Assembly: GCF_047675955.1 (NCBI RefSeq)
Contig: NC_132929.1
Span: 34,960,421-35,024,420 of the forward strand
Direction of reading: 5' to 3'
DNA from: Chlorocebus sabaeus
Lineage: Eukaryota > Chordata > Mammalia > Primates > Cercopithecidae
DNA length: 64,000 bases
Numbering within the stretch: the first letter of the stretch is position 1; each line of letters begins with the position of its first letter. Below are positions 11,048 to 21,440 of the stretch, piece after piece. Made by a program: the position numbers and the translations under genes. Under the pieces are notes generated by a model. The model ran no database searches, was not told the DNA's origin, and saw only the letters and a program-made list of their open reading frames with translations.

Positions 11048-11500
11048 GTTAACTTTGCTATTGCTTTATATACTGCTATAGAGTAATAAACCCAAATTTC
11101 TCTCCCACGTGTTACTAATCAGCCGTGGATAATGTTAGGAGGATGCCCTAGTTTGGGAGGTGGCTATCTTAATATTCCTTAATATCCCTTAACTGTTTTG
11201 TAGATCCAGAACATTTCTGCCTCCAACTCCAGCAAGGATCTGAAGGTCCAGGACCTTAGGAAAGCTGCCTGTAGAGAGATGGAGAGGTAACAGCGTGTGG
11301 AACGGGGAGGGTCTGCTTGTACGGGGAGGGTCTGCTTGTATTCTTCTGCCTGCTACACCCCTACGTTTAGGAGCAAGCCTCATGCCTATTATACTCACCA
11401 TGAGTTACAAACTAGTGGCTCACAGGCCAATTCAGTCCCTTCGATGTGCTTGGCTTGGCTAGAAGGATATTTAAAATTATTATTACTTATTTTTATTTTT
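11048..11500. other. Non-Alu sequence, nothing recognised
   Basis: Contains a short direct repeat of 'cggggagggtctgcttgta' at about 11302-11340. No gene seen. Confidence 0.5.
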
Positions 11501-11502
11501 AG

Positions 11503-11833
11503 TTTGAGACAGAGTCTCACTCTGTCTTCCTGGCTGGAGTGCAGTGGCTTGATTTTGCCTCACTGCAACCTCTGCCTCCCGGGTTCAAGCATCTCTCCTG
11601 CCTCAACCTCCCAAGTAGCTGGGATTACAAGCATGTGCCAACAAGCCTGGCTAGTTTTTTGGGTGTTTTTTGTTGTTGTTGTTGGTGGTGGTGGTGGTTT
11701 TTTTTGGATTTTTAGTAGAGATGGGGTTTCACCATGTTAGCCAGGCTGGTCTCGAACTCCTGGCCTCAACTGATCCACCTGCCTTGGCCTCCCAAAGTGC
11801 TGGGATTACAGGTGTGAGCCACCATGCCTATCC
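11503..11833 (-). mobile_element. Alu, antisense, with expanded middle linker
   Basis: A full antisense Alu whose central A-rich linker has become a (TTG)n(TGG)n(T)n stretch at about 11660-11706. The rest is ordinary, ending 'gtgagccaccatgcctatcc'. Confidence 0.94.
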
Positions 11834-12179
11834 TCTATTCCTTTTAAAATATGCTTTAATAGCATTTCTAAATTGTCTTCACAGGGGTCTTATATATATA
11901 TTATTTGTTAGGTAAAATTTGAGATATTGTGATTGTTGTTACTACAGTGAACTGAGTCTTAATTGTTATTGCATTTTCTAGTGGGTTATTGCCGACGTAA
12001 AGGAACGCTACTGATTTATGTAGGTTCTAGGTCACTTAGTTCATGGGTCTATAATTTCTCTGCCTGAGCCACTGTCTTTACCTCATGCTCCATCAGAGGT
12101 CTCTGATAGTTTCAGGGTGTCCAGACAAATCCATTCATTTACCTAGATCTTCACTGAACATTTATTGAGAACTTCAGTT
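11834..12179. other. Non-repeat spacer
   Basis: Short TA run near 11890-11900. Nothing else recognised. Confidence 0.45.
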
Positions 12180-12570
12180 ATGAAGTGTGCTACCCGCCCC
12201 CCACCTCCTACCCCCACATTCATATGTTGAAGCCCTAACCCCCAATATGACTGTATTTGGAGATCTGGCATTTAAAGAGGAAATTAAGGTTAAATGAGGC
12301 CATACGATTGTAGTCCTAATTAGATAGGACTAGTGTTCTTAAAAGGAGACATCCGAGCTCTCCCAACCCCCAAGCATAGACAGAGAAAAGGCCACACAAG
12401 GAGACAGTGAGAAGGTGGCTGTCTGTAAGCAGGGGAAAGGGGTCTCACTAGAAACCAATCCCGCTGGCACCTTGGTGTTGGTTTTCCAGCCTCTGGAACT
12501 GTGAGAAAATATATTTGTGTTGTTGAAGACACCCTGACCCTGTGCTTTGTTATGGCAGTCCAAGCAGATG
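12180..12570 (+). mobile_element. MLT1-type MaLR LTR
   Basis: Motifs in MLT1 order: 'cattcatatgttgaagccc', 'aatatgactgtatttggaga', 'ggttaaatgaggccatac', 'tctggaactgtgagaaaata' and 'ttgttatggcagtccaag'. This is an old LTR of the non-autonomous MaLR group; no internal region is attached. Confidence 0.8.
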
Positions 12571-12701
12571 AGTACAGCCTCTTTGTGCCCCAGTTCTTCT
12601 GGTTATTTTATGGAAGTGTTATCTCTGGCTAGAAAGTCTAACCTAAGGTCTTCTTTCAGTTCAGGCAGTGGAGATCTGGTTAGAGTTGAAGAGAGCTTTA
12701 A

Positions 12702-13595
12702 AAAAAATCAAACAACCCCATCAAAAAGTGGGCAAAGGATATGAACAGACACTTCTCAAAAGACGACATTCATACAGCCAACAGACACATGAAAAAATGC
12801 TCATCATCACTCGCCATCAGAGAAATGCAAATCAAAACCACAATGACATACCATCTCACACCAGTTAGAATGGCAATCATTAAAAAACCAGGAAACAACA
12901 GGTGCTGGAGAGGATGTGGTGCTGTCCAAACAACAGGTGCTGGATAGGAACGTTTTTACACTGTTGGTGGGACTGTAAACTAGTTCAACCATTGTGGAAA
13001 ACAGTGTGGTGATTCCTTAAGGATCTAGAACTAGAAATACCATATGACCCAGCCATCCCATTACTGGGGATATATCCAAAGGATTATAAGTCATGCTGCT
13101 ATAAAGACACATGCACACGTATGTTTATTGCGGCACTATTCACAATAGCAAAGACTTGAAATCAACTCAGATGTCCATCAGTGACAGACTGGATTAAGAA
13201 AATGTGGCACATATGCACCATGGAATACTATGCTGCCATAAAAAAGGATGAGTTCGTGTCCTTTGTAGGGACATGGATGCAGCTGGAAACCATCATTCTG
13301 AGCAAACTATCACAAGAACAGAAAACCAAATACCGCATGTTCTCACTCATAGGTGGGAATTGAACAATGAGATCACTTGAACACAGGAAGGGGAGTATCA
13401 CACACTGGGGCCTATTGTGGGGAGGAGGTAGTGGGGAGGGATAGCATTAGGAGAAATACCTAATGTAAATGACGAGTTAATGGGTGCAGCACACCAACAT
13501 GGCACATGTATACATATGTAACAAACCTGCACGTTGTGTACATGTACCCTAGAGCTTAAAGTATAATAAAAAAACAAAAAACAAAAAAACAAAGA
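12702..13595 (+). mobile_element. L1 (L1PA-like), 3' end only
   Basis: The sequence reads the C-terminal part of L1 ORF2 ('gtgggcaaaggatatgaaca', 'ggcaatcattaaaaaacca', 'ggggatatatccaaaggatt'), then the L1 3' UTR ('catgtatacatatgtaacaa') and an A-rich tail. ORF2 encodes the reverse transcriptase/endonuclease that makes L1, Alu and processed-pseudogene insertions; only its last part is here, so the copy is dead on arrival. One frame (13181-13363) still reads the usual C-terminal residues. A 17-bp direct repeat, 35 bases apart, lies at 12928-12944, and the short UTR segment near 13460 has lost a base or two. The copy looks young for this window. Confidence 0.95.
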
Positions 13596-13754
13596 GAATT
13601 AGCATTCATGGCACTCAGGGAAGTAATTGATTTCTTTTCCGTTAAAACACTTTAAATTGCAAATTTCTTCCAAATCTTAATAAACATTTTTTTCAGTGTT
13701 TTCAAGACTCAATGTCAGAGAATTAATGGGGACTGAATTGCTTCTTTTCTTTTT

Positions 13755-14055
13755 TTTGCTTTTTTTTTTTTTTTGAAACAGAGTCTTGCTCTGTTGCCTA
13801 GGCTGGAGTGCAGTGGAGCGATCTTGGCTTGCTGCAACCTCCGCCTCCCGGGTTCAAGCGATTCTCCTGCCTCAGCCTCAGAGCAGCTGGGACTACAGGC
13901 GGGCGCCACCACACCTGGCTAATTTTTGTATTTTCGGTAGAGATGGGTTTTCACCATGTTGGCCAGGATGGTCTTGATCTGTTGACCTCATCATTCGCCC
14001 GCCTCGGCCTCCCAAAAGTGCTGGGATTACAGGCCTGAACGACCGTGCCTGGCCT
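13755..14055 (-). mobile_element. AluS/Y-like, antisense
   Basis: T-tract, 'gaaacagagtcttgctctg', both arms, and the head complement 'gaccgtgcctggcc'. It duplicates 'gactgaattg'/'gcctgaattg' at its two sides. Confidence 0.95.
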
Positions 14056-14343
14056 GAATTGTTTCTAAAGGTAAACCTCCACAAACAAACCCATTGATTC
14101 TTAGGGCAAAAAAGGAGAGGGAGACACATCCATGCATGAGGACTAAGTGGGAAAGAGAAGATCCATCTGGAAGAGAAAATGGGAGGAAAGACCCAACTCC
14201 TCATTCTGGCAAATCAGAGTCTGTAGCCCATATTTCTTTGCACCTTAGACAAGACCATGAGATTTTTCTCAGGTAGAAGGGACTGTTCACTTTGGTATGG
14301 AATCGTGTAGTAGTTTGGTGAGAAAGTTCCTATACATTCTTTG

Positions 14344-14632
14344 TTTTTTTTTAGAGACACAATCTCGCTCTGTTGCCCAGGCTGGAGTGCAGTGGAGCAA
14401 CCATAGCTTACTGTAGACTCCAACTCCTGGGCTCAAGCAATCCTCCTACCTCAGCCTCCTGACTGCGATGACATGTACGCACCACTACACCCACCTCATT
14501 TTTGTAGTTTTTGTAGATATAGAGTCTCACTATGTTGCCCAGGCTGGCCTCTAACCCCTGGCCTCAAGTGGTCCTCCCAACTTGGCCTCCCAAAGTGTTG
14601 GAATTGCAGGCATTAGCCACCATGCCCAGCCT
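14344..14632 (-). mobile_element. AluJ-like, antisense
   Basis: Diverged antisense Alu with 'atctcgctctgttgcccagg', 'cctgggctcaagcaatcc' and 'tagccaccatgcccagcc'. Confidence 0.92.
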
Positions 14633-14639
14633 ATATTTG

Positions 14640-15125
14640 TCGCAACAGCTGGAATAACCTCAAGATCAGATCACTTGCTATCCTGTTCAAAACTCTTCCA
14701 ATGGCATTTCATCACATCTGAAATGAAATCCATGTGTTTCTAATGGCCAGTAAAGCCAATAGGTTTGGGCCCTGAGCATCACCCTGAAATAATCTCCTAC
14801 CACCCTGCTTCCCTCTCACTCTGTCCCAGCTACACTGACTTCTTTGTGCTCTTTGAACACACAGAGCTGACACCAAACCCAGGGCCTTTGCATGTTCTCT
14901 TCTGTCCGCCAAGAGTGCTCTTTCTTCCAAACTTTGTTTCTTTTGCTCCCTCAAAGCCCTGCTAACATGTTACTTCCTCAGAGAGGTCTTCCCTGACCCC
15001 TCAGTCTAAGCCATCTTGCCTCCTACACATCCCTTCCTTGTTAGCATTTAGGTTATAGAGTCATTTGATTATTTCTTTATGATGTCTTCCACTACAATGT
15101 AAGGTCTGTGAGAACAAGAATTTGG
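14640..15125 (+). mobile_element. L2 LINE, 3' portion
   Basis: Typical L2 end-of-ORF2 and UTR order: 'cactctgtcccagctacact', 'cagggcctttgcatgttctc', 'cagagaggtcttccctgacc' and 'acaatgtaaggtctgtgaga'. It is an ancient, inactive mammalian LINE. Confidence 0.85.
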
Positions 15126-15236
15126 TAGTGTATGTGGGATGAATGAATGAACAGGCCAGCCTGCCAAGAACAGAGTGGGAGGGGTTTGTGAGGGTATGAA
15201 GAATGCAACCGTATGCCTCTTTCTGCTAAGAATTAG

Positions 15237-15528
15237 GCCGGGCTCCGTGGCTCACACCTGGAATCCCAGTACTTTGGGAGGCTGAAGCGGGTGGATCCCT
15301 TGAGGTCAGGAGTTCAAGACCAGCTTGGACAATATGGCAAAACCCCGTCTCTACTAAAAAGATGAAAATTGGCTGAGCATGGTGGTGCATGCCTGTAATC
15401 CCAGCTACTTGCGAGGCTGATGTGGAAGGATCGCTTGAACCCTGGAGGCAGAGGCTGCAGTGAGCCGAGACCACGCCACTGCACTCCAGCCTGGGCGACA
15501 GAGTGAGACTTCATCTAAAAAAAAAATA
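15237..15528 (+). mobile_element. AluS-like
   Basis: Head 'ggccgggctccgtggctcac', right arm ending 'gcgacagagtgagacttc', and an A tail with AAT steps. Confidence 0.95.
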
Positions 15529-16130
15529 ATAATACTAATTGCTACTACTTCATCCTGTCCATCCCATGTCCCTAAAAACTTCAGCATAAGTGCGCTCCAC
15601 ACACGAGGAGAGAACAAACCCTCCCACTGGCCTTGGGCCCATCCCTCTTTCTCCCACACTGCCTCTTTTGAGTTATCTCATTTTGCTCCCAATAGCCAGC
15701 TTTGACTTTTCTGGGCTCATCTGGGCATCAGGGACCCATGTTGTACATTCAGTTGCCCTGATTATGTCTGCCTTAGAGCATCTCCTAGGGCAGCCAGTGT
15801 AGAACAGTCACCTAAGGGCCTGGAGCTTCTGCAGTCTGCCACTCGCTCCTTCTGCCTGATAACAAATACTATTCCTTTTATCCTTGCAACTTGACCCAGA
15901 AAGAGGTGGCTGTCAATGTTCAAGGGCCCTGGAAAGGAAGACGGGAAATGTGAAACCACTGGGCACATGGGAATGGGTGGGTCTGAGAGTCTGAAAGACG
16001 GTGCTAGAGCATGTGCCTTCCAGATCATTCTCATTGAAAAATTCAGAATGACCTTCCCTCCCCAAGCCAAGAAAGGATAAACACTCACACCTCCTTACCT
16101 TCTTACATTCTCATTTCTAAGGTAAAATAT
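15529..16130. other. Non-Alu sequence, nothing recognised
   Basis: A 108-codon minus-strand frame (15762-16088) has no domain and no splice context. No other signal. Confidence 0.5.
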
Positions 16131-16139
16131 GATGTGTTA

Positions 16140-16310
16140 AGAATCTGTAAGCTATCTCATTTAATTGGCACTCTGCTTTATCAGATATGCACTATCATCA
16201 CCCACTTACAGATGAGGAGATTGAGGCTGGGGGATGTGAAATCATTTATTTCAATTCACACGGTTTGTGAGCAGTGGAGTCAGGATCCTAATGTAGATAC
16301 TAACCAGCGT
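16140..16310 (-). mobile_element. MIR, antisense
   Basis: 'ctatctcatttaattggcac', then 'acagatgaggagattgaggc', is an antisense MIR core. The segment 16185-16232 resembles a short insert inside the neighbouring RPL7A pseudogene. Confidence 0.75.
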
Positions 16311-16354
16311 TATTTGGCATACCAATTTAAATCAGTTACACTAACTTTAAAACA

Positions 16355-16640
16355 ACATGAGCTTTATTAAGGCAAATTTATATATCATAAAATTCACCCA
16401 TTTAAGTGTACAATTCGATAATTTTAGTAAGTTTGCAGAGTTGTGCAACCATTACCACAATCCAGTTTTAGAACATTTCCACTACCCCAAAATGTTTCCT
16501 CATGTCCATTTTCGGTTCATACCCACTCCTACCCCCAGCTCTAGGCAACCGCTGATCTACTTTCTGTCTCTATAAATTTGCTGTTTATAGAGAAATGAAA
16601 TCATCCTGCATGATATTTTACTACAAGCTGCATTTGTTTT
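16355..16640. mobile_element. Old LINE-derived fragment (L1M-like)
   Basis: 'ttcacccatttaagtgtaca', 'agagttgtgcaaccattacc' and 'gctgatctactttctgtctc' belong to a widely repeated old mammalian family that I believe is an L1M subfamily end. I do not assign the exact family or direction. Confidence 0.5.
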
Positions 16641-16755
16641 GTGAAGACTGCTCAGCTCAGTTCTCAACATTCAGTTCAGAGGTGTGGATTGGCTTAGCAC
16701 AAGGAGGAAGGTATTGTAACTCCATTTCTGCAAGATGTCTAGCAGGAAAGTTTTT

Positions 16756-17145
16756 TTCTTTTTTTTAAGGAGAATTTGTATTATTTTAATTATTTTTATG
16801 TGCAGAAAACTCAACAGCATACATTTAACCCAATTTGGTGGCGAGTTCTTTAGCCTTTGGCTGTTTCACCTTGGCAATGAGAGCCACACACTTGGGAGCC
16901 AGGACATTGACTCCCCGGTGATGACGGATCTCATCGTGTCTGCCATTCTAATTGGTTCTGGTAGCTTCCTCCAGCTAAGCCAAAGTTTCTTTGTCTTTCA
17001 AGTTAGCCTGTGTGATGACAGTGGTGCAGGTCTTCCCATGGACTAGACATCCCAGTCTTACCTTCCCCTTGATAATGCAGTCAGGGACCTTTATTTTACA
17101 ACACAGAGAAATGCACCATCATCACCCACTTTCTTTCATTTATTT

Positions 17146-17180
<35 letters not shown>

Positions 17181-18050
17181 TTTTTGAGATGGAGTCTCAC
17201 TCTGTCGCCCAGGCTGGAGTGCAGTGGCCCAGTCTTGGCTCACTGCCAGCTCCGCCTCCCAGGTTCATGCCATTCTCCTGTCTCAGCCTCCCAAGTAGCT
17301 GGGACTACAGGCACCCGCCACCACACCGCTTAGTTTTTTTGTATTTTCAGTAGAGACGGGGTTTCACCATGTTAGCCAGGATGGTCTCGATCTCCTGACC
17401 TGGTGATCCGCCCGCCTCGGCCTCCCAAAGTACTGGGATTACAGGCGTGAGTCACCACGCCTGGCCTATCATCATCCACTTTCCAGATGAAGAGGCTGAG
17501 GCTGGGAGCAGGCAGAAGACAACTAGCTCGATGGGATCCACATCACGTCCAGTCACCACCAGCTGAGACTTCTTGTTCTCCACTAAGGTGGCTACAGTGA
17601 TAATTCCTGCTTGAAGGACAGGTGGTCTCTTGGTGGGGACGTCCCCTTTGCTGGCAGCTTTCTTCTCAGCCCAGGCCAGCAGCCTCTGCTTCTTCTCTTG
17701 CTTTGTCTTTGGTCTGTACTAGTGGGCCAGCTTATGTATTATAATTGAGTAGCTGTTTGGGGGTCCAAGACCTGGGTGAACTGGTTCATCACAGGAAGCA
17801 CCTTCAGCCACGTGTAGAGGATGGCTCTTTGCCACTGCAACCTGATAAAGTGGGGCCATTTGACAAAGCAAGTGAGGTCCCTTTTGGGTTGGGTTTGCTG
17901 TCCAATACCAAGATTCTTAGGCCTTTTCTCCAACACGGGATTCACCACTTTCCTGGCCTCCTGCTTCTTTGCGACAGCAGCGTCTGGAGCCACCTTCTTC
18001 CCCTTGTCCTTCTTCCCTTCTGGCATCTTGGGCGGCAGGAGGAAAGAGAA
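16756..18050 (-). pseudogene. RPL7AP: RPL7A processed pseudogene, split by an Alu
   Basis: Minus-strand copy of the mRNA for ribosomal protein eL8 (RPL7A), a 60S subunit protein. The start codon is at 18024-18026 and the stop at 16825-16827, with no introns. The first 90 or so codons are open ('KKVAPDAAVAKKQEARKVVN', 'DLTCFVKWPHFIRLQWQRA'). They then break at a roughly 13-base insertion near 17735-17750. After that, 'QEKKQRLL..AEKKAA' and 'ENKKSQLVVTGRDVDPIEL'-like stretches are readable. An Alu at 17133-17467 and about 45 foreign bases around it separate the middle from the C-terminal third, which ends 'AKELATKLG'. The known RPL7A 3' UTR start follows, then an A-run near 16752-16768. 'aaagttttt' at 16747-16755 and 18053-18061 is a possible short target-site duplication. 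Confidence 0.95.
17133..17467 (-). mobile_element. AluY-like inside the RPL7A pseudogene
   Basis: Antisense Alu with a long (ATTT)n tail at its left side. Its target-site duplication is 'atcatcacccacttt' (17118-17132) and 'atcatcatccacttt' (17468-17482), one mismatch in 15. The duplicated bases belong to the foreign 45-base insert, not to RPL7A. Confidence 0.96.
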
Positions 18051-18281
18051 AAAAAGTTTTTGTTTGATAAATATTCCAGGCTTCTGAGGACAGGGACTCA
18101 GCACTACCTGGCTGAAAGCAGAAAATCAGGGTGGAGGTGATTGTAGGGTTGGGGAATCATACATGGTTTTGTTGTTGTTGTTGTTTTTGTTTTACTTCTT
18201 AAAATATTTGAAATAGTTGATTTTAATTCATGGACTTAACTCCAAGTCATTTCAAGGATGACTCCATTTAAAATAAAATAC

Positions 18282-18719
18282 AGCTGGGCACAGTGGCTCA
18301 CGCCTATAATCCTAGCACTTTGGGAGGCTGTGGCAGGCAGATCACCTGAGGTCCAGTGTTCAAGACAAGCCTGGCCAACAAATCCCATCTCTATCAAAAA
18401 TACAAAAATTAGCCGGGCACGGTGGCTCATATCTGTAACCCCAGGACTTTGCGAGGCCAAGGCGGGTGGATTACAAGGTCAGGAGAGCGAGACCATCCTG
18501 GCTAACACAGTGAAACCCCATCTCTACTAAAAATACAAAAAATTAGCTGGGCATGGTGGTGTGCACCTGTAATCCCACCTATTCAGGAGGCTGAGGCAGG
18601 AGAATCTCTTGAACCCGAGAGGCGGAGGTTGCAGTGAGCCAAGATCACGCCATTGCACTCCAGCCTGGGCAACAAGAGCAAAACTCCGTCTCAAAAAAAC
18701 AAATTAAAAAAAAAAAAAA
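18282..18719 (+). mobile_element. Three-arm Alu: left arm joined to a full Alu
   Basis: An Alu left arm (18282 to about 18410) runs straight into a second Alu head ('gccgggcacggtggctcat') without an A tail or duplication, followed by two complete arms. The join falls where the Alu middle ('ttagccgggcgtggtggc') resembles the Alu head, which points to recombination between Alus. Confidence 0.9.
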
Positions 18720-18768
18720 TACAAATAACAAAATGAGGCCCTAAAGATTTGATTTTAAAATGTAATCT

Positions 18769-20046
18769 GGCTGGTCTGAAGGCAGAGAGTTATCTCACTT
18801 TTGTGTCTGGAATTGGTGGGTTCTTGGTCTCACTGACTTCAAGAAAGAAGCTGCGGACCCTTGTAGTGAGTATTACAGTTCCTAAAGATGGTGTGTCTGG
18901 AGTTGTTGGTTCCTCCCGTCGTCTGGAGTTGTTCGTCCCTCCTGGTGGGTTTGTAGTCTCACTGACTTCACAGTTAAGCTGCAGACCTTTGTGGTGAGTG
19001 TTGTACTTCTTAAATGCAACACAAACCCAAAAAAGCGAGCAGCAGCAAGATTTATCATGAAGAGCAAAAGAACAAAGCTTCCAAAAAACAGAAGTGCACT
19101 GCACCAAGTTTCCGCTGCTGGCTCGGGCAGACTGCTTTTATTCCCTTATCTGGCCCCACCCACATCCTGCTGATTGGTCCATTTTGCAGAGAGCTGATTA
19201 GTCCATTTTGACAGAGTGTTGATTGGTGTGATTACAATCCCTGAGCTAGACACAGAGTGCTGATTGGTGCATTTACAATCCTCTAGCTAGACATAAAAGT
19301 TCTCCAAGTCCCCACCAGACTCAGGACCCCAGCTGGCTTCGCCTAGTGGTTCCTGCTGTGGGGCCACAGGCGGAGCTGCCTGCCAGTCCCGAGTGGAATA
19401 CCTGCACTCCTAAGCCCTTGAGCGGTAGATGGGACCGGGCAGCGCAGAGCAGGAGGTGGTGCCCATTGGGTGGGCATGGGCCACACAGGAGCCCACCGCC
19501 GGTAGGGCGAGGGGCTCGGGCATGGCGGGCTGCAGGTCCCCAGCCCTGCCCCACGGGGAGGTGGCTAAGGCCTGGCGAGAATTCCAGCGTGGCCCAGGCG
19601 GGCCTGCTGTGCTGGGGAACGGGGCCCACCCTCTGCAGCTGCTGGCCCGGGTGCTAAGCCCCTCAGTCTCTGGGGCCGGTGGCCCCGGCAGGCCAGTGGG
19701 CCGGCCACTCCCAGTGCGGGGCCCTCTGAGCCGGCGCCCACCCAGAGCTGGCGCTGGCCCACGAGCGCCACACCAAACCCAGCACCTCTCCCTCCACACC
19801 TCCCCACAAGCAGAGGGAGCCGGCTCTGGCCTCGGCCAGTCCAGAGAGGGGCTCCCACAGTGCAGCCATTGGCCGAAGGGCTCCTCAAGCGGGGCCAGAG
19901 TGGACGCCGAGGCCGAGGAGGCACCGAGAGCAAGTGAGGGCTGCTAGCACATTGTTACCTCTCACTTTGATTGTTCAGTCAGTTACAGATAAAACACCTT
20001 GTTCTACTCTTTCCCTCCTTCTTGCTACTACACTTGACTAATCTTT
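18769..20046 (+). pseudogene. RNY1P: Y1 RNA retropseudogene (RNY1P) split by an LTR
   Basis: The left piece, 18769-18801, starts 'ggctggtctgaagg' and reads 'gagttatctcacttt'. The right piece, 19965 to 20046, reads 'gattgttcagtcagttacag', 'cttgttctactctttccc' and 'cacttgactaatcttt'. Joined across the LTR in this order they match the small cytoplasmic Y1 RNA from its first to its last bases. Y1 is a Pol III transcript bound by Ro60 and linked to RNA quality control and DNA replication; this copy has scattered changes in the stem and loop. An A-rich tail follows, and 'ttaaaatgtaatct' (18755-18768) against 'ttaaaatatcatct' (20076-20089) is a likely L1-type target-site duplication (12 of 14 matching). 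It is therefore a retrocopy. The match is from memory of the Y1 sequence, but it is long and ordered. Confidence 0.88.
18802..19964 (-). mobile_element. Solo LTR of the HERV9 class (LTR12-like)
   Basis: A single endogenous retroviral LTR of 1163 bases, reading TG...CA on the minus strand, with no viral coding region. CTTT sits on both sides (18798-18801 and 19965-19968), the 4-bp duplication expected of this group. The GC-rich half (about 19330-19960) is the U3 start; ACCAATC-type boxes (complements at 19171, 19221 and 19261) come next, then a TATA-like AATAAAAG (complement near 19134-19143). The usual poly(A) signal is altered to GATAAA (complement of 19051-19056). LTR12 copies are known to act as promoters in primate cells; whether this one does is unknown. 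The 172-codon plus-strand frame here is not a gene. Confidence 0.93.
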
Positions 20047-20089
20047 AAAAATAAAATTTAATAAAATTTTAAAAATTAAAATATCATCT

Positions 20090-20719
20090 TAGGGGCGGCC
20101 CTGAAGTGATTCAGCTCATCTCTATCTGGTGGCTCCTCCCTGGAAGGGGAGGTGAAGAAGATGATACTCCTATTCCCTCCTCCAGACACCCACTCATTCC
20201 ACTTACAGCCATGCGAGGTTTGGAATGTTTGTTTCTACTCCAGGCCTGGGTCCAGTGCGGTGACACTGGGGCTCTCACTCTCCTGCTTCTGGACTCTCCA
20301 TTATGCCTGAAGATGCCTTTCTCTGGGACAGTCAGAAGTTACCGCCTCAAACCAGAGAGTCGGTCCCCTTTCTTCCCTGTCTGATCACCATCTTTGTCCC
20401 TCTGAGAAAAATCCCTGTTCTATCCAGAGAGAAAACAATAGCCCCTACTTCATGCTTCATGACCATGTGGTTCATTGCAGTCCCTTCATCCCCATTTCTC
20501 TCCTTGGCAGGAACAAATTCTTTTCAAAGCTGGGGAGATAGTGCACAGACTCCTTGAAGAGGTCCCAGGGAAGGGGGATGTTCTCCTCTCCTTTCCCCAC
20601 AGATCACTCACTGGGACTGTCTTTTCTGTACTGAGACAGACCTGAAAACAAGCCAGTTTTAGATTTTCTTCACAAGTTTCTGTAGGTGCAAAGGTTCGGG
20701 CAGAATGACTAGAAGACAA
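20090..20719. other. Non-Alu sequence, nothing recognised
   Basis: Frames of up to about 92 codons on both strands without domains. No splice or RNA gene evidence. Confidence 0.5.
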
Positions 20720-21440
20720 GCCCTCATTAATAATAATAATAGCTGACATTTATTAACCTGTACTATATGCTATACTCTGAATGTTTTATCTGCTTTTTGT
20801 CTCAACCAGTACTCAGAATAACTCTATATTAGGCTCACTTTACAAAAAAATTTAGCGTTTTGTTATAGAACGGAAATTATGCAGAATTATTAAATTATTG
20901 GTGCCACAGACATTTTACTGTATCTGTATTATTAGTACAGAAATTAGTATTAGTACAAATTATTAGTACAAATATGATATCAGTACTATTATTATAATAT
21001 AGAAATTACTAGTACAGGGCAGGCATGGTGGCTTATGGCTGTAATCCTATAACTGTGGGAGGCCGAGGCAGCGGATCACAAGGTCAGGAGAGCGAGACCA
21101 ACCTTGCCAACATGGTGAAATCCCGTCTCTACTAAAAATACGAAATTAGTCACGCATGGTGGTACATGCCTGTAGTCCCAGCTACCTGAGAGGCTGAGGC
21201 AGGAGAATAGCTGGAACCCGGCAGGTGGATGTTGCAGTGAATCGAGATCACACCATTGCACTCCAGCCGGGGCAGCAAGAGCGAAACTCCATATCCCAAA
21301 AAAAGAAGAAGAAATTACTAGTACAGAAGAAAGTGTCAGTACTACTATTGGCCCCTATTTGCAGAAAACAGGCTTGAAGAGGTTAAGCTAACTTATCCAA
21401 GGTTACAGAGTTAGTGAGTAGAGCTAACTGAATTCAGTCC
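20720..21440 (-). mobile_element. MIR, antisense, interrupted by an Alu
   Basis: The left part 'aatagctgacatttattaac' and the right part 'gaagaggttaagctaactta' plus 'ggttacagagttagtgag' form an antisense MIR. Between them lie TTAGTACAAA-like short repeats (about 20930-21016) and an Alu. Confidence 0.7.
21018..21309 (+). mobile_element. Alu with perfect target-site duplication
   Basis: Both arms are present, with an AAAAGAAG tail. The duplication 'agaaattactagtacag' is exact at 21001-21017 and 21310-21326. Confidence 0.97.

Noticed and set aside
11297..11740. 147-codon plus-strand frame
   Set aside because: Most of it is antisense Alu translation (pattern 'SPRLECSG..CNLCLPGS'), which recurs across the window.
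13181..13363. 60-codon frame as a separate small gene
   Set aside because: It is the end of L1 ORF2 in a truncated L1.
19429..19947. 172-codon plus-strand frame
   Set aside because: It lies wholly in the GC-rich part of the solo LTR, antisense to it, and has no viral or cellular domain.
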